This document shows, one piece after another, positions 1-7,506 of a DNA stretch of 25,040 nt. The stretch comes from JAEDES01 sp045649455 (lineage in GTDB: Bacteria; Bacillota_I; Bacilli_A; RF39; UBA660). The stretch covers positions 1 through 25,040 of the forward strand of contig JAZRPV010000010.1 in NCBI GenBank assembly GCA_045649455.1, given 5' to 3'. A model generated the notes under the pieces. That model did not search any database. It was not told the origin of the DNA and saw nothing but the letters and a program-made list of their open reading frames with translations. The position numbers were made by a program, and so were the translations under genes. The stretch's first letter is position 1; each line of letters starts with the position of its first letter.

Positions 1-1
1 A

Positions 2-232
2 GTAATTTTAATATCAACTTTTATAAGTACATTTATTCTAGGTACAAAAGCAAAAAACAAAGGATACTTAGAAGGTCTAAAACAAGGAGTAATATTAATT
101 ATATTATTCTTAATCCCTACAATAATAACATCTAATTTTAATTTAAAAGTATTTATATACTACCTAATAATACTAATAACTTCTTCCCTAGGTAGTATGA
201 TCGGTATAAATATAAAAAGAAAAAACGAGTAA
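2..232 (+). CDS. Partial TIGR04086-like small membrane protein (C-terminal 76 aa)
   Basis: The gene enters from the left edge; reading from base 2 gives 76 residues to a TAA at 230-232. The visible part has a hydrophobic segment at the start, a short soluble loop (GTKAKNKGYLEGLKQG), two further hydrophobic segments and a basic tail after GSMIGIN. The K-G-x-x-x-G-L loop and the closing G-S-M-I-G-I-N resemble the end of the TIGR04086 (YrzE-like) four-helix membrane proteins of Firmicutes, whose function is unknown. It converges on surface protein P1 and shares a bidirectional terminator with it. The start codon and N-terminus are outside the window. The family assignment is by resemblance only. 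Confidence 0.5.
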   Translation, partial: VILISTFISTFILGTKAKNKGYLEGLKQGVILIILFLIPTIITSNFNLKVFIYYLIILITSSLGSMIGINIKRKNE

Positions 233-243
233 TCTCGTTTTTT
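220..243. terminator. Bidirectional terminator between convergent genes
   Basis: A perfect 10-bp stem (AAAAAACGAG / CTCGTTTTTT) with a TAAT loop. It contains the stop codon of the plus-strand gene and the right arm reaches the stop of P1, so it can serve both strands. Confidence 0.85.
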
Positions 244-1687
244 AAAATTCACTAATAGGTATTTCTATAACAGGACGTACCCCATAATCATATGAATTTG
301 AACTTTCATCTGGGTAAAGAATTCCGTAATATCTAATTGCATAAAAATACATAACACCACTCAAAGAACCAGTCCAATAAGAAGTTGAATATAACCACTC
401 TGGAGCATCATCACAAGAACTCATATTGCATCCCAAATTTTCAACTTCTTCGGATTTAATAAGTCTAGCATCAAATATATTTACATCAAAACCAGTTAGA
501 TAATTCTTATAGTTTTCAATATAATTATATAACAATGAATTAGAATCATATACATAAGCTGGATAAGAAGAACCATAATTAGGATTTAATTTAGGCATAG
601 AACTACCTTGACTTATATACCAATAGTTATTTGTAGAAAACTTTTCAACACCTATATAAGGAAACTCAGCATCCATGCCTTTTGCATCAACGTTCTGAAT
701 ACCAGTTGGAGATTCTAAAGGAGTTATTGTAGCGGTGAATCCATTAGGTGGTGCTAAAGGTAACACATATGCACTATTATTTACATTTGCTAAATTACTA
801 ACTTTGTAATCACCACTATTATAATTAGTAGAACTTACTGCATTTGTCGCAATATTTCCAACGTGCAAATTATATTTTGCAAGCATCGTTACTATCGATC
901 CATCATTATCAATTATATAAAAACATTCTTCTTTTATACAAACCTCACTGCCTACTTCGTCAATTTCGCCATTAATTAATTTTACAGCAGATTCTTTTAG
1001 TTTAAATACTATATTACTTGATACATTTTCTATTATTATATTTTGCCCATTAGATATCTCATCATAATAATTAATTTCTAAATCATTTGATAAAACCAAT
1101 ACTCTTTTTAAATTTTCCTCAAATGTAACATTTAACTCTCCACCATCAATTACTTCTGTTGGATAAGAATTATTAGTTATACCATTATAAGTTACTTTAT
1201 GAAATGTTCTAAAATCCAACTCTAAATTAACATCATATTCTCCAGGATCACCAGTAAACTTAATTTGAAAGTTCTTTACTGCCATAACATTACATTTACC
1301 TGTATCATCACATAATTTATCTTTTAAATCATAATTAATTAATTCATAAGATAATCCAGTCGGCACAGTTCCATTTAACTGTAATATACCAACATCACTA
1401 GAACCATAATTAGTAACTTCAACATCAAATATAATTGATGAAGAACTATTTGATAAATTAAATTTTGTAGATATTATATTTACTCCAAATTCTTCAAAAG
1501 AAGAAGTAGCAGTTACAGAATTAAATATTCTAAAACCAGTTATTCTAACATCTTTAACAGGCCTTGAATAAGCAACACCTGATACTTCTAAAGTTGTATA
1601 TAGCGCAGAGTATGCAATAGTTGAGAAAAAATAACACAATAAAATAGTAACAAAAATTAAAAATAATTTTAATTTTCTTTTTTTCAT
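242..1687 (-). CDS. Exported surface protein P1 with C-type-lectin-like C-terminus
   Basis: 481 aa. The ATG at 1687 is chosen because AGGTGAG lies just upstream; an in-frame upstream extension would translate the promoter. Residues 1-30 are a basic start plus a hydrophobic segment ending in AYSAL, like the CalY/TasA-type or pilin-like export signals of P2 and P3. A long Ser/Asn-rich beta-type middle follows. The C-terminal domain opens with a GEIDEVG...FYIIDNDGS...YNLHVGN pattern and ends with a Cys pair (C-x4-C), YSTSYWTG and YGVRPV, as in P2 and P3. The ending resembles formylglycine-generating-enzyme/C-type-lectin-like domains. Its last 33 codons are ordinary for this genome (about 32% G+C, 2 C-ending codons), unlike P3. 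Probably a cell-surface binding or structural protein; the ligand is unknown. Confidence 0.8.
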   Translation of the reverse strand: MKKRKLKLFLIFVTILLCYFFSTIAYSALYTTLEVSGVAYSRPVKDVRITGFRIFNSVTATSSFEEFGVNIISTKFNLSNSSSSIIFDVEVTNYGSSDVGILQLNGTVPTGLSYELINYDLKDKLCDDTGKCNVMAVKNFQIKFTGDPGEYDVNLELDFRTFHKVTYNGITNNSYPTEVIDGGELNVTFEENLKRVLVLSNDLEINYYDEISNGQNIIIENVSSNIVFKLKESAVKLINGEIDEVGSEVCIKEECFYIIDNDGSIVTMLAKYNLHVGNIATNAVSSTNYNSGDYKVSNLANVNNSAYVLPLAPPNGFTATITPLESPTGIQNVDAKGMDAEFPYIGVEKFSTNNYWYISQGSSMPKLNPNYGSSYPAYVYDSNSLLYNYIENYKNYLTGFDVNIFDARLIKSEEVENLGCNMSSCDDAPEWLYSTSYWTGSLSGVMYFYAIRYYGILYPDESSNSYDYGVRPVIEIPISEF

Positions 1688-1721
1688 CTTCTCACCTACT
1701 TTTCCATCATATTCTAATTGT

Positions 1722-1750
1722 ATTATATATATATATATATATTTGCAAGG
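1722..1750 (-). promoter_or_regulatory. P1 promoter with uninterrupted TA repeat spacer
   Basis: A TATAAT box at 1722-1727 is followed upstream by an alternating TA tract (1724-1742, 19 nt) and then TTGCAA/CCTTG at 1743-1750. TTGCAA to TATAAT is 15 bp. The same -10 neighbourhood (1706-1731, one mismatch) and the CAAGGTTTTA block recur upstream of P3. Confidence 0.6.
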
Positions 1751-1785
1751 TTTTAGAAAAAAATTATATGTAAACAAAACAAAAA

Positions 1786-1810
1786 AAGAAGACCTATTTT
1801 AGTTCTTCTT
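1786..1810 (-). terminator. Terminator of the dnaG-rpoD-trmK operon
   Basis: Stem AAGAAGA/TCTTCTT plus CT/AG across one mismatch, loop of five, followed by a T run on the minus strand. The trmK stop codon lies in the stem. Confidence 0.8.
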
Positions 1811-2459
1811 TTATCATTTTAATTTCTAATTTAGTAATAAATCTTTTCCATACAAAATTCTTAGGTAAAACATCCATAAGAATCTCTCTACTCTTTAATT
1901 CTCTACCATAGTATTCTTTAAATAATTTATCTTTTTTCTTTAAGAATACAGGTCCAAAGAAATATTCTCTTCTACTATATTTCTTTTTACCTTTATAAAA
2001 TTTAATTATTTGATAAATAAATTTCTTATCTTTTACCATAACTTCTTCATGAATATAAAAACCATTCTTTACAAGAAATCTTTTTACATCTTCTTGATAG
2101 TTATTAGGACTTACAATAATAGTTTTAATTTTCTTTAAAACATCTAAATTATTTTTAAATATTCCAATCATATTTCTGCCACCCATACCAGAAATAATAA
2201 CTGTATCTATTTCATCACTATATGTATCTAATCCATTACCAAGTCTAACTTCAATCTTCTTTTCTAACTTTTCAGCTTTAATATTTTTTCTAGCTTGATC
2301 AAGTGGACCTTCTGCAATATCAGATGCTATTGCATTAATATTATCTCCTCTTTTAACAAGATAAATATCTAAAAATGCATGATCACATCCAACATCTAAA
2401 CAAAAGGAGTTAGCATCAGCTAAATCCCCTATTGTTTTTAATCTATCATTTATTTTCAT
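1794..2459 (-). CDS. trmK: tRNA (adenine-22-N1)-methyltransferase TrmK
   Basis: 221 aa, a normal length for TrmK (YqfN). The family uses S-adenosylmethionine to methylate N1 of A22 in tRNA. The Rossmann SAM-binding motif I is LDVGCDH at residues 21-27, and the family-typical SGMGG is at 90-94. A basic, helical C-terminus completes the fold. The gene follows rpoD directly: stop and start share one base (TAATG), so translation is probably coupled; the nearest Shine-Dalgarno-like AAAGGA is too far upstream for a standard site. The order dnaG-rpoD-trmK is the same as in Bacillus subtilis (dnaG-sigA-yqfN), which supports the call. Confidence 0.9.
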   Translation of the reverse strand: MKINDRLKTIGDLADANSFCLDVGCDHAFLDIYLVKRGDNINAIASDIAEGPLDQARKNIKAEKLEKKIEVRLGNGLDTYSDEIDTVIISGMGGRNMIGIFKNNLDVLKKIKTIIVSPNNYQEDVKRFLVKNGFYIHEEVMVKDKKFIYQIIKFYKGKKKYSRREYFFGPVFLKKKDKLFKEYYGRELKSREILMDVLPKNFVWKRFITKLEIKMIKEELK

Positions 2460-3550
2460 TAATCAGTTAAGAAATCCTTTAACTTTCTACTTCTAGATGG
2501 ATGTCTTAATTTTCTAAGAGCTTTAGCTTCAATTTGACGAATTCTTTCACGAGTAACTCCAAAGATTTGTCCTACTTCTTCAAGAGTTCTACATTGTCCA
2601 TCATCTAAACCAAATCTAAGTCTTAATACTTTTTCTTCTCTTTCAGTAAGTGTAGCAAGTACTCCACTTAATTCTTCTTTTAACATTTCAACTGTTGCAT
2701 ACTCTTCAGGACCCATAGTTCTTTCATCTTTAATGAAGTCACCTAAATGTGAATCATCTTCTTCTCCAATTGGAGTTTCAAGTGATACTGGATCTTGAGA
2801 AATCTTATATACTTCACGAACCTTTTCAATTGAAATTCCTAATTTCTTAGCAATTTCTTCATCAGTTGGTTCTCTATTTAATTCTTGAGTTAATTGTCTT
2901 TGTACTCTAGCTAATTTATTAATTGTTTCAACCATATGTACTGGAACACGAATTGTTCTAGCTTGGTCAGCAATAGCTCTTGTAATAGCTTGTCTAATCC
3001 ACCAAGTTGCATAAGTAGAGAATTTATATCCCTTAGTTGGATCAAACTTATCTACAGCTTTCATTAATCCAATATTTCCTTCTTGGATTAAATCTAAGAA
3101 TAACATTCCACGTCCAACATATCTTTTAGCAATACTAACAACTAAACGTAAGTTAGATTCAGCAAGCATTCTTTTAGCTTCTTCATCTCCTTCTTCAGCA
3201 CGTTTAGCATATTCAAATTCTTCATCAGAAGTTAATAAGTTAATACGACCAATTTCTTTAAGATACATTCTAACTGGATCATTAATTTTTACATCTTTTG
3301 ATAATGTAATATCTTCTACTACTACATCAGCAGTAATTTCTTCACCACTAGCATCATCGCTTCCATCTTCTGTTACAATATCAATTTCAGCTTCAACTAA
3401 AGCATTATAAAGTTCATCTAAAGAATCACTATCTACATCTAATCCCTTTAATTCATCAGCTAATTGTTCATATGTAACAAATCCTTGTTTCTTACCTAAT
3501 GCTATTAACTTTTGTTTTCTTTCTTCTAGTGTCTTAATTTCTCCAACCAT
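2459..3550 (-). CDS. rpoD: Primary RNA polymerase sigma factor (sigma-A/RpoD)
   Basis: 363 aa, close to B. subtilis SigA (371). Residues 1-60 resemble region 1.1, followed by an acidic linker. Region 1.2 starts near residue 92 (DPVRMYLKEIG). Region 2 (about 130-200) contains NLRLVVSIAKRY, DLIQEGNIGLMKAVDKFD, FSTYATWWIRQAI and the RTIRVPVHM start of region 3. Region 4 (about 297-355) includes TLEEVGQIFGVTRERIRQIE, the -35-binding helix-turn-helix. GGAG lies just before the ATG. The gene starts 2 nt after dnaG and overlaps trmK by one base, forming a replication/transcription operon. The TATAAT boxes throughout the window match the expected -10 specificity of this factor. Confidence 0.97.
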   Translation of the reverse strand: MVGEIKTLEERKQKLIALGKKQGFVTYEQLADELKGLDVDSDSLDELYNALVEAEIDIVTEDGSDDASGEEITADVVVEDITLSKDVKINDPVRMYLKEIGRINLLTSDEEFEYAKRAEEGDEEAKRMLAESNLRLVVSIAKRYVGRGMLFLDLIQEGNIGLMKAVDKFDPTKGYKFSTYATWWIRQAITRAIADQARTIRVPVHMVETINKLARVQRQLTQELNREPTDEEIAKKLGISIEKVREVYKISQDPVSLETPIGEEDDSHLGDFIKDERTMGPEEYATVEMLKEELSGVLATLTEREEKVLRLRFGLDDGQCRTLEEVGQIFGVTRERIRQIEAKALRKLRHPSRSRKLKDFLTD

Positions 3551-3552
3551 AT

Positions 3553-5274
3553 CTATTCTCCTATTCTTAATTTTCTAATCTTCTCTACTATCTTAGCTTG
3601 TTCTAATGGGTCTACCTCTTTTTTCATTAAATTTGTTAATCTTTTTATCTCTTGTTCTTTACCATAATCACGAACAACTTTAAAATATTCAAACAACTCT
3701 TCTTTTGTAGCTACCTCATTATAATTTTCAGCTAATATACCATTTAGAAACATTAGAATATTCTCTTTATCTTGAATATAAGTATAAAAATCCGCTACAT
3801 TTACAACACCATATTTTTTATAGTAATAAATGATTTCACTAGATAATACTCTACTTTCTTCATTAGGAAATATTAATCTTTCATTTTCAACTTGACTAAT
3901 AACCCAATCATTATTAAGCATAAAGTAAAGTATTTGTTCTACAGCTTTCATATACTTATCTTTTCTAACTTTTTTCTTTGGAATTTCAACTTGTTGTATT
4001 GGTTTAATCTCTTGATTTTTCAAGCTATTAAATCGCATTTCCAGTGTATTATACCCTATATCGAACTCTTTTGCAAGTCTTTTAAGTACAACTTCCACCC
4101 TTATTTCATCATCAATTTTAGTAGTTTCTTTTAAAACTGCATTAATATAATTAGCTTTTTCTTCATCACTTCTAAAATCAACATTTACTTTTAACTGATT
4201 TATCTTAAAATCACTGAAGTTTAAAGCATTTTCAATCATTCCAATAAATCTATCTTTTCCATGCTTTAAAATAAATGTATCTGGATCATCATTATCAGGT
4301 AAAATTACAACTTTAACTTCAACTCCACCACGTAATAATTCTTCTCCAATAGATGTTGCTGCCTTAACTCCAGGACCATCACCATCTAAACATAAAATAA
4401 TATTATTTGATAATCGCTTAATAAGATTTATTTGTTCTTTTGTTAAAGCAGTACCCATTAAAGCAACAGTATTTTTAATACCAATAGTACTCGCTCTAAT
4501 AATATCCATAAATCCTTCCATAAGAATTACAGATTTCTTTAACCGACATTCTTCTCTCGCAATATGATAATGATATAACATTTCACCTTTTTTAAAAATA
4601 TCAGTTTCTTTAGTATTTAAATATTTATTTTGACCATTATCTTTATAAATTCTTCCAGAAAAACCTACTACTTTACCAGAAACATCATATAAAGGAAACA
4701 TAATACGATCATTATAAATATCATGATCATCACTACTTAATCCAATTCTATTTAAATCACTAAGTTCATATCCCTTATTAGTAAGTAACTTAGTTAAATC
4801 ATCTCTACTTTCAAGTGATAAACCAATTTCAAACTCTTTAATTATTTCATCATTAATACCACGACTACTTAAATAAGTTCTAGCATCTCTACCAATTCCA
4901 CTACTTAAATTATTTTGAAAATACTTTGTAGAGAAATTATATGCATCATAAAATTTATCAAACTTAGTACTTTTTTTCTTAATTTGAACACTCGAAGTAT
5001 TAACCCCTACTTTCTCACCTAAGTAATGTAATACTTCTCTAAACTCCATATGTTCATAATTCATTAAGAAAGTAAAAACATTCCCCGTTGCATGGCATGA
5101 AAAACAAGTATAAATTTGTTTTTCTCTTGAAACGCACATTGAAGGATTAGAATCATCATGGAATGGACAAACTCCAAAGAAATTCTTCCCTCTAGCAACT
5201 AAAGGAATTCTCTCACCAATGATGTCGACAATGTCAGTCTTACTACGGACAAGATTTGCTAAATCATTATTCAT
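3553..5274 (-). CDS. dnaG: DNA primase
   Basis: 573 aa. Makes RNA primers for lagging-strand synthesis. The ATG at 5274 is chosen because AAGGAG lies 9 nt before it; a further upstream in-frame ATG would place that site inside the gene. The N-terminal zinc-binding domain has C36-x2-H39 and C57-x2-C60. The catalytic core carries the RNAP-basic region and a TOPRIM domain with the glutamate in VILMEGFMD (E253) and DGDG at 297-300. The remaining ~150 residues correspond to the helicase-interacting C-terminal domain, which diverges among species. First gene of dnaG-rpoD-trmK. Confidence 0.95.
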   Translation of the reverse strand: MNNDLANLVRSKTDIVDIIGERIPLVARGKNFFGVCPFHDDSNPSMCVSREKQIYTCFSCHATGNVFTFLMNYEHMEFREVLHYLGEKVGVNTSSVQIKKKSTKFDKFYDAYNFSTKYFQNNLSSGIGRDARTYLSSRGINDEIIKEFEIGLSLESRDDLTKLLTNKGYELSDLNRIGLSSDDHDIYNDRIMFPLYDVSGKVVGFSGRIYKDNGQNKYLNTKETDIFKKGEMLYHYHIAREECRLKKSVILMEGFMDIIRASTIGIKNTVALMGTALTKEQINLIKRLSNNIILCLDGDGPGVKAATSIGEELLRGGVEVKVVILPDNDDPDTFILKHGKDRFIGMIENALNFSDFKINQLKVNVDFRSDEEKANYINAVLKETTKIDDEIRVEVVLKRLAKEFDIGYNTLEMRFNSLKNQEIKPIQQVEIPKKKVRKDKYMKAVEQILYFMLNNDWVISQVENERLIFPNEESRVLSSEIIYYYKKYGVVNVADFYTYIQDKENILMFLNGILAENYNEVATKEELFEYFKVVRDYGKEQEIKRLTNLMKKEVDPLEQAKIVEKIRKLRIGE

Positions 5275-5303
5275 ACGACACCACTCCTTATAAAACAATA
5301 CTG

Positions 5304-5309
5304 ATTATA
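5304..5309 (-). promoter_or_regulatory. Extended -10 promoter for dnaG operon
   Basis: TATAAT preceded by TGA, giving an extended -10 (TGnTATAAT). The -35 region at 17 bp (TAGAAA) is weak. It lies at the 3' end of the upstream unknown gene and would give a short leader before the dnaG ribosome site. Confidence 0.55.
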
Positions 5310-5858
5310 TCATATAGTTTTCTTTTTTTCTATACTATTATTTAAACTAATTCTCTTAATTTCTTTATCTAAAAACTCTTTTAAAGCATCTAATTCAAAT
5401 GGTTTTGGAAAATATACAGAAGCACCAGACAACTCAAGTTCCAATCCATCTCTTAATCTTTCTAAATATCTAATATAATCATAATATTTATCTCTAACAA
5501 AATTAAGAAGTTTAAATACTTCTAAAATATTATTTTCACTCATAGAACTATGTATTTTAGAAACTATTTTTCTAAACATCTTACATAAATCTACTTCCAT
5601 AGAAAGTACTTCATTATCCTTATCATAATATTCAGGAAAATCATACCCTATAAAAAAAGCAAAATAATTAGAAAATAAAGCTTTTCTTTTTCTAATTTTA
5701 TTATCTTTTATTTGTATATGAAATGACTCATCATACTCATCTATATCATCTGAAATAACTTCATATAAGCCATTAATTTCATCAATTGAATCAATTTTAT
5801 CAACCTCAAACAAAGAATATTCAATATCTAATTTCTCCAAGTCTTCTTCTTTGCTCAT
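5310..5858 (-). CDS. Uncharacterised acidic protein upstream of dnaG
   Basis: 182 aa, not recognised. The ATG at 5858 is preferred because GAGGTG lies 8 nt upstream; an ATG five codons earlier lacks a site. The N-terminal ~60 residues are strongly acidic (many D/E), followed by a basic KIRKRK patch. An aromatic stretch (SNYFAFFIGYDFPEYYD) comes next, then a helical C-terminal half with many charged residues and a lysine-rich end. No signal peptide or membrane segment is seen. It ends in TGA, the only TGA stop noted in the window, 35 nt before dnaG. A TATAAT at 5880-5885 could drive it, and no terminator separates it from dnaG, so co-transcription is possible. No function is proposed. Confidence 0.75.
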   Translation of the reverse strand: MSKEEDLEKLDIEYSLFEVDKIDSIDEINGLYEVISDDIDEYDESFHIQIKDNKIRKRKALFSNYFAFFIGYDFPEYYDKDNEVLSMEVDLCKMFRKIVSKIHSSMSENNILEVFKLLNFVRDKYYDYIRYLERLRDGLELELSGASVYFPKPFELDALKEFLDKEIKRISLNNSIEKKKTI

Positions 5859-5879
5859 AACCCCACACCTCATGTATAA

Positions 5880-5908
5880 ATTATATAAATAGTATTTTAC
5901 TACTAAAA
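5880..5908 (-). promoter_or_regulatory. Possible promoter of the unknown gene at 5310-5858
   Basis: TATAAT at 5880-5885 with a weak TTTTAG 17 bp upstream. It lies just downstream of the yqeH terminator, where a new unit must start. Confidence 0.45.
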
Positions 5909-5915
5909 TAAAAAA

Positions 5916-5942
5916 AAGAAAGTCTAAATCAAAGACTTTCTT
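5916..5942 (-). terminator. Terminator of yqeG-yqeH
   Basis: A 10-bp perfect stem (AAGAAAGTCT/AGACTTTCTT), 7-nt loop, then a run of T on the minus strand. It contains the yqeH TAG stop. Confidence 0.88.
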
Positions 5943-6934
5943 AAAAATACATCTACATTTTTATCAATATAAACATCTATTACACCTTTATCAACGATCT
6001 TAACAAAACCAAGTCCATTGATAACTAAATCTTCATCATACTTAACATCATAAGTAGTTTTATTTAAATCCTTTAATTCTTTTCTATTAGAAGCATTTAA
6101 TAATCTTTTTACTTTAATATCATTTGATACAAATACAGTAAAACTATTTCTTTCTCCTTCTACATAATCAATTCTAATTAAATCCTCAATAACAATAGAT
6201 TGATTCTTCTTTAATTGATATGTTCTAGGTTTAATTTCTTTCTTAGGAGAAATCTTCTTAACTAATTTTTGATCACAATGACTTAATATTGATCCATTAT
6301 CTACAAGTCCAGGTGTATCTATAATTGTTAAATGTTCATTAATTTCAATCTTAACAGTATTAAGTGTTGTTGATGGTAATGGAGACATTGTTAATTCTTG
6401 TTCAGAATCCGAATAGTTTTGAATTAATTTATTAATTAATGTACTCTTACCAGCATTAGTATGTCCAACTATATAAACATTCTTAGTAGTTTGTAACATT
6501 TTAACTCTTTTTAATAAATGATCTATATTTAAATTTTTAAATGCACTAATTACTATTATATCTTCAAAATGAATATCCATATCAGCAAAATATTTCTTAA
6601 GTTTTTCTTCTTTTACTGATTTAGGTAAAGCATCCTTTTTATTTAAAACTAAAATCATCTTATTAGGTAATAAATTTCTAATTTCAGAAATATTCTTTTC
6701 TAGATTTAATAAATCAGTTACATATAAAACTAAATCTTTAGTTTCACCAACACCTCTTAATATATCTAAATATTCATCATTAGATTTAGTAACTATTTGA
6801 TATTCACCATAGTTTTTTAATCTAAAACATCTTTGACAAATATCATTTTCTAAATTAGTAGTATAACCTTCTTGTAAAATATTTTCTGATTGTAATACTA
6901 CTCCGCATCCTAAACATTTCTTTTCATTATTCAT
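5924..6934 (-). CDS. yqeH: YqeH-type circularly permuted GTPase (ribosome biogenesis)
   Basis: 336 aa. YqeH homologues act in assembly of the 30S subunit. The ATG at 6934 has AGAGGT upstream. A zinc finger opens the protein (C7, C10, C33, C36). The GTPase motifs appear in permuted order: G4 NKKD at 98-101, G5-like ISAF near 129-132, then the P-loop GHTNAGKST from 157, G2-like PSTT at 187-190 and G3 DTPG at 206-209. This order defines the YqeH/YjeQ-type permutation. The C-terminal ~120 residues would be the RNA-binding part. It overlaps the end of yqeG by 8 nt, so the two are translationally coupled. Confidence 0.93.
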   Translation of the reverse strand: MNNEKKCLGCGVVLQSENILQEGYTTNLENDICQRCFRLKNYGEYQIVTKSNDEYLDILRGVGETKDLVLYVTDLLNLEKNISEIRNLLPNKMILVLNKKDALPKSVKEEKLKKYFADMDIHFEDIIVISAFKNLNIDHLLKRVKMLQTTKNVYIVGHTNAGKSTLINKLIQNYSDSEQELTMSPLPSTTLNTVKIEINEHLTIIDTPGLVDNGSILSHCDQKLVKKISPKKEIKPRTYQLKKNQSIVIEDLIRIDYVEGERNSFTVFVSNDIKVKRLLNASNRKELKDLNKTTYDVKYDEDLVINGLGFVKIVDKGVIDVYIDKNVDVFLRKSLI

Positions 6935-7445
6935 AGTATCTACCTCTCTCAAAGACGTTTCTCTTTACATAATGTTTTATTATTCTAGCTTCAATCTTAC
7001 GATTCAACCCTGTTATCTTTAAATCCTTTTCCCCTAGTGGATCAACAAGAATAGTCATAATTCTAAATCTATTACCTGCAAATACATCAGTAACCATTTG
7101 ATCCCCTATCATAACCATTTCTTTTTTCTTTAACTTATAATCCTTTTTAATCTTTCTAAGTCCACGAGTTGATGGTTTCATACTCCAAGCAACTCCACCT
7201 ACACCTAAATCTTCTAAATAAGGTTTAAGTCTTTCTGTTGTATTATTAGAACTAATAAGTACTAAGAAATCTTCTTGTAATTCTTTAATTAATTTCTTAG
7301 TCTTTCTAGGGCATTCTTTTTCACTAATTAGACCTAAAGTATTATCTAAATCAAATACTAAACATGTAATACCTAATTCTTTTAACTTTTTATAGTCTAT
7401 CTCAAAGATGTTCTTTCTATACATCGTTGGTTTAAATTTATGCAT
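6927..7445 (-). CDS. yqeG: YqeG family HAD phosphatase
   Basis: 172 aa, usual for the family. The ATG at 7445 has GGAG 7-8 nt upstream. HAD-superfamily motifs are present: motif I DLDNTL with nucleophile D32 and acid/base D34, motif II Ser in LISSNN (S66), a conserved Lys in the SMKPS stretch (K90) and motif IV GDQMVTD (114-120). This matches the IIIA-type YqeG subfamily; some members are linked to phosphatidylglycerol-phosphate dephosphorylation, but the substrate here is not shown by sequence. It overlaps yqeH by 8 nt, the same gene pair as in Bacillus. Confidence 0.9.
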   Translation of the reverse strand: MHKFKPTMYRKNIFEIDYKKLKELGITCLVFDLDNTLGLISEKECPRKTKKLIKELQEDFLVLISSNNTTERLKPYLEDLGVGGVAWSMKPSTRGLRKIKKDYKLKKKEMVMIGDQMVTDVFAGNRFRIMTILVDPLGEKDLKITGLNRKIEARIIKHYVKRNVFERGRYYE

Positions 7446-7463
7446 AACATCACTCCAATCAAT

Positions 7464-7492
7464 ATTATATAACAAAAGAGTTAATAAGTCTA
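7464..7492 (-). promoter_or_regulatory. Promoter of yqeG-yqeH
   Basis: TATAAT at 7464-7469, 17 bp from TAGACT at 7487-7492 (4 of 6 to the -35 consensus). The -35 element overlaps the loop of the upstream gene's terminator, showing how tightly the units are packed. Confidence 0.6.
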
Positions 7493-7506
7493 ATTATTAA
7501 CTCTTT
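7475..7506 (-). terminator. Terminator of the deacetylase gene
   Basis: A perfect 13-bp AT-rich stem (arms 7475-7487 and 7494-7506) with a 6-nt loop and a short T tract. The stop codon lies in the loop/stem. Confidence 0.75.

Noticed and set aside
242..420. DGR variable segment in P1
   Set aside because: The corresponding codons are normal for the genome (2 C-ending of 33, about 32% G+C), so there is no sign of adenine-directed change.
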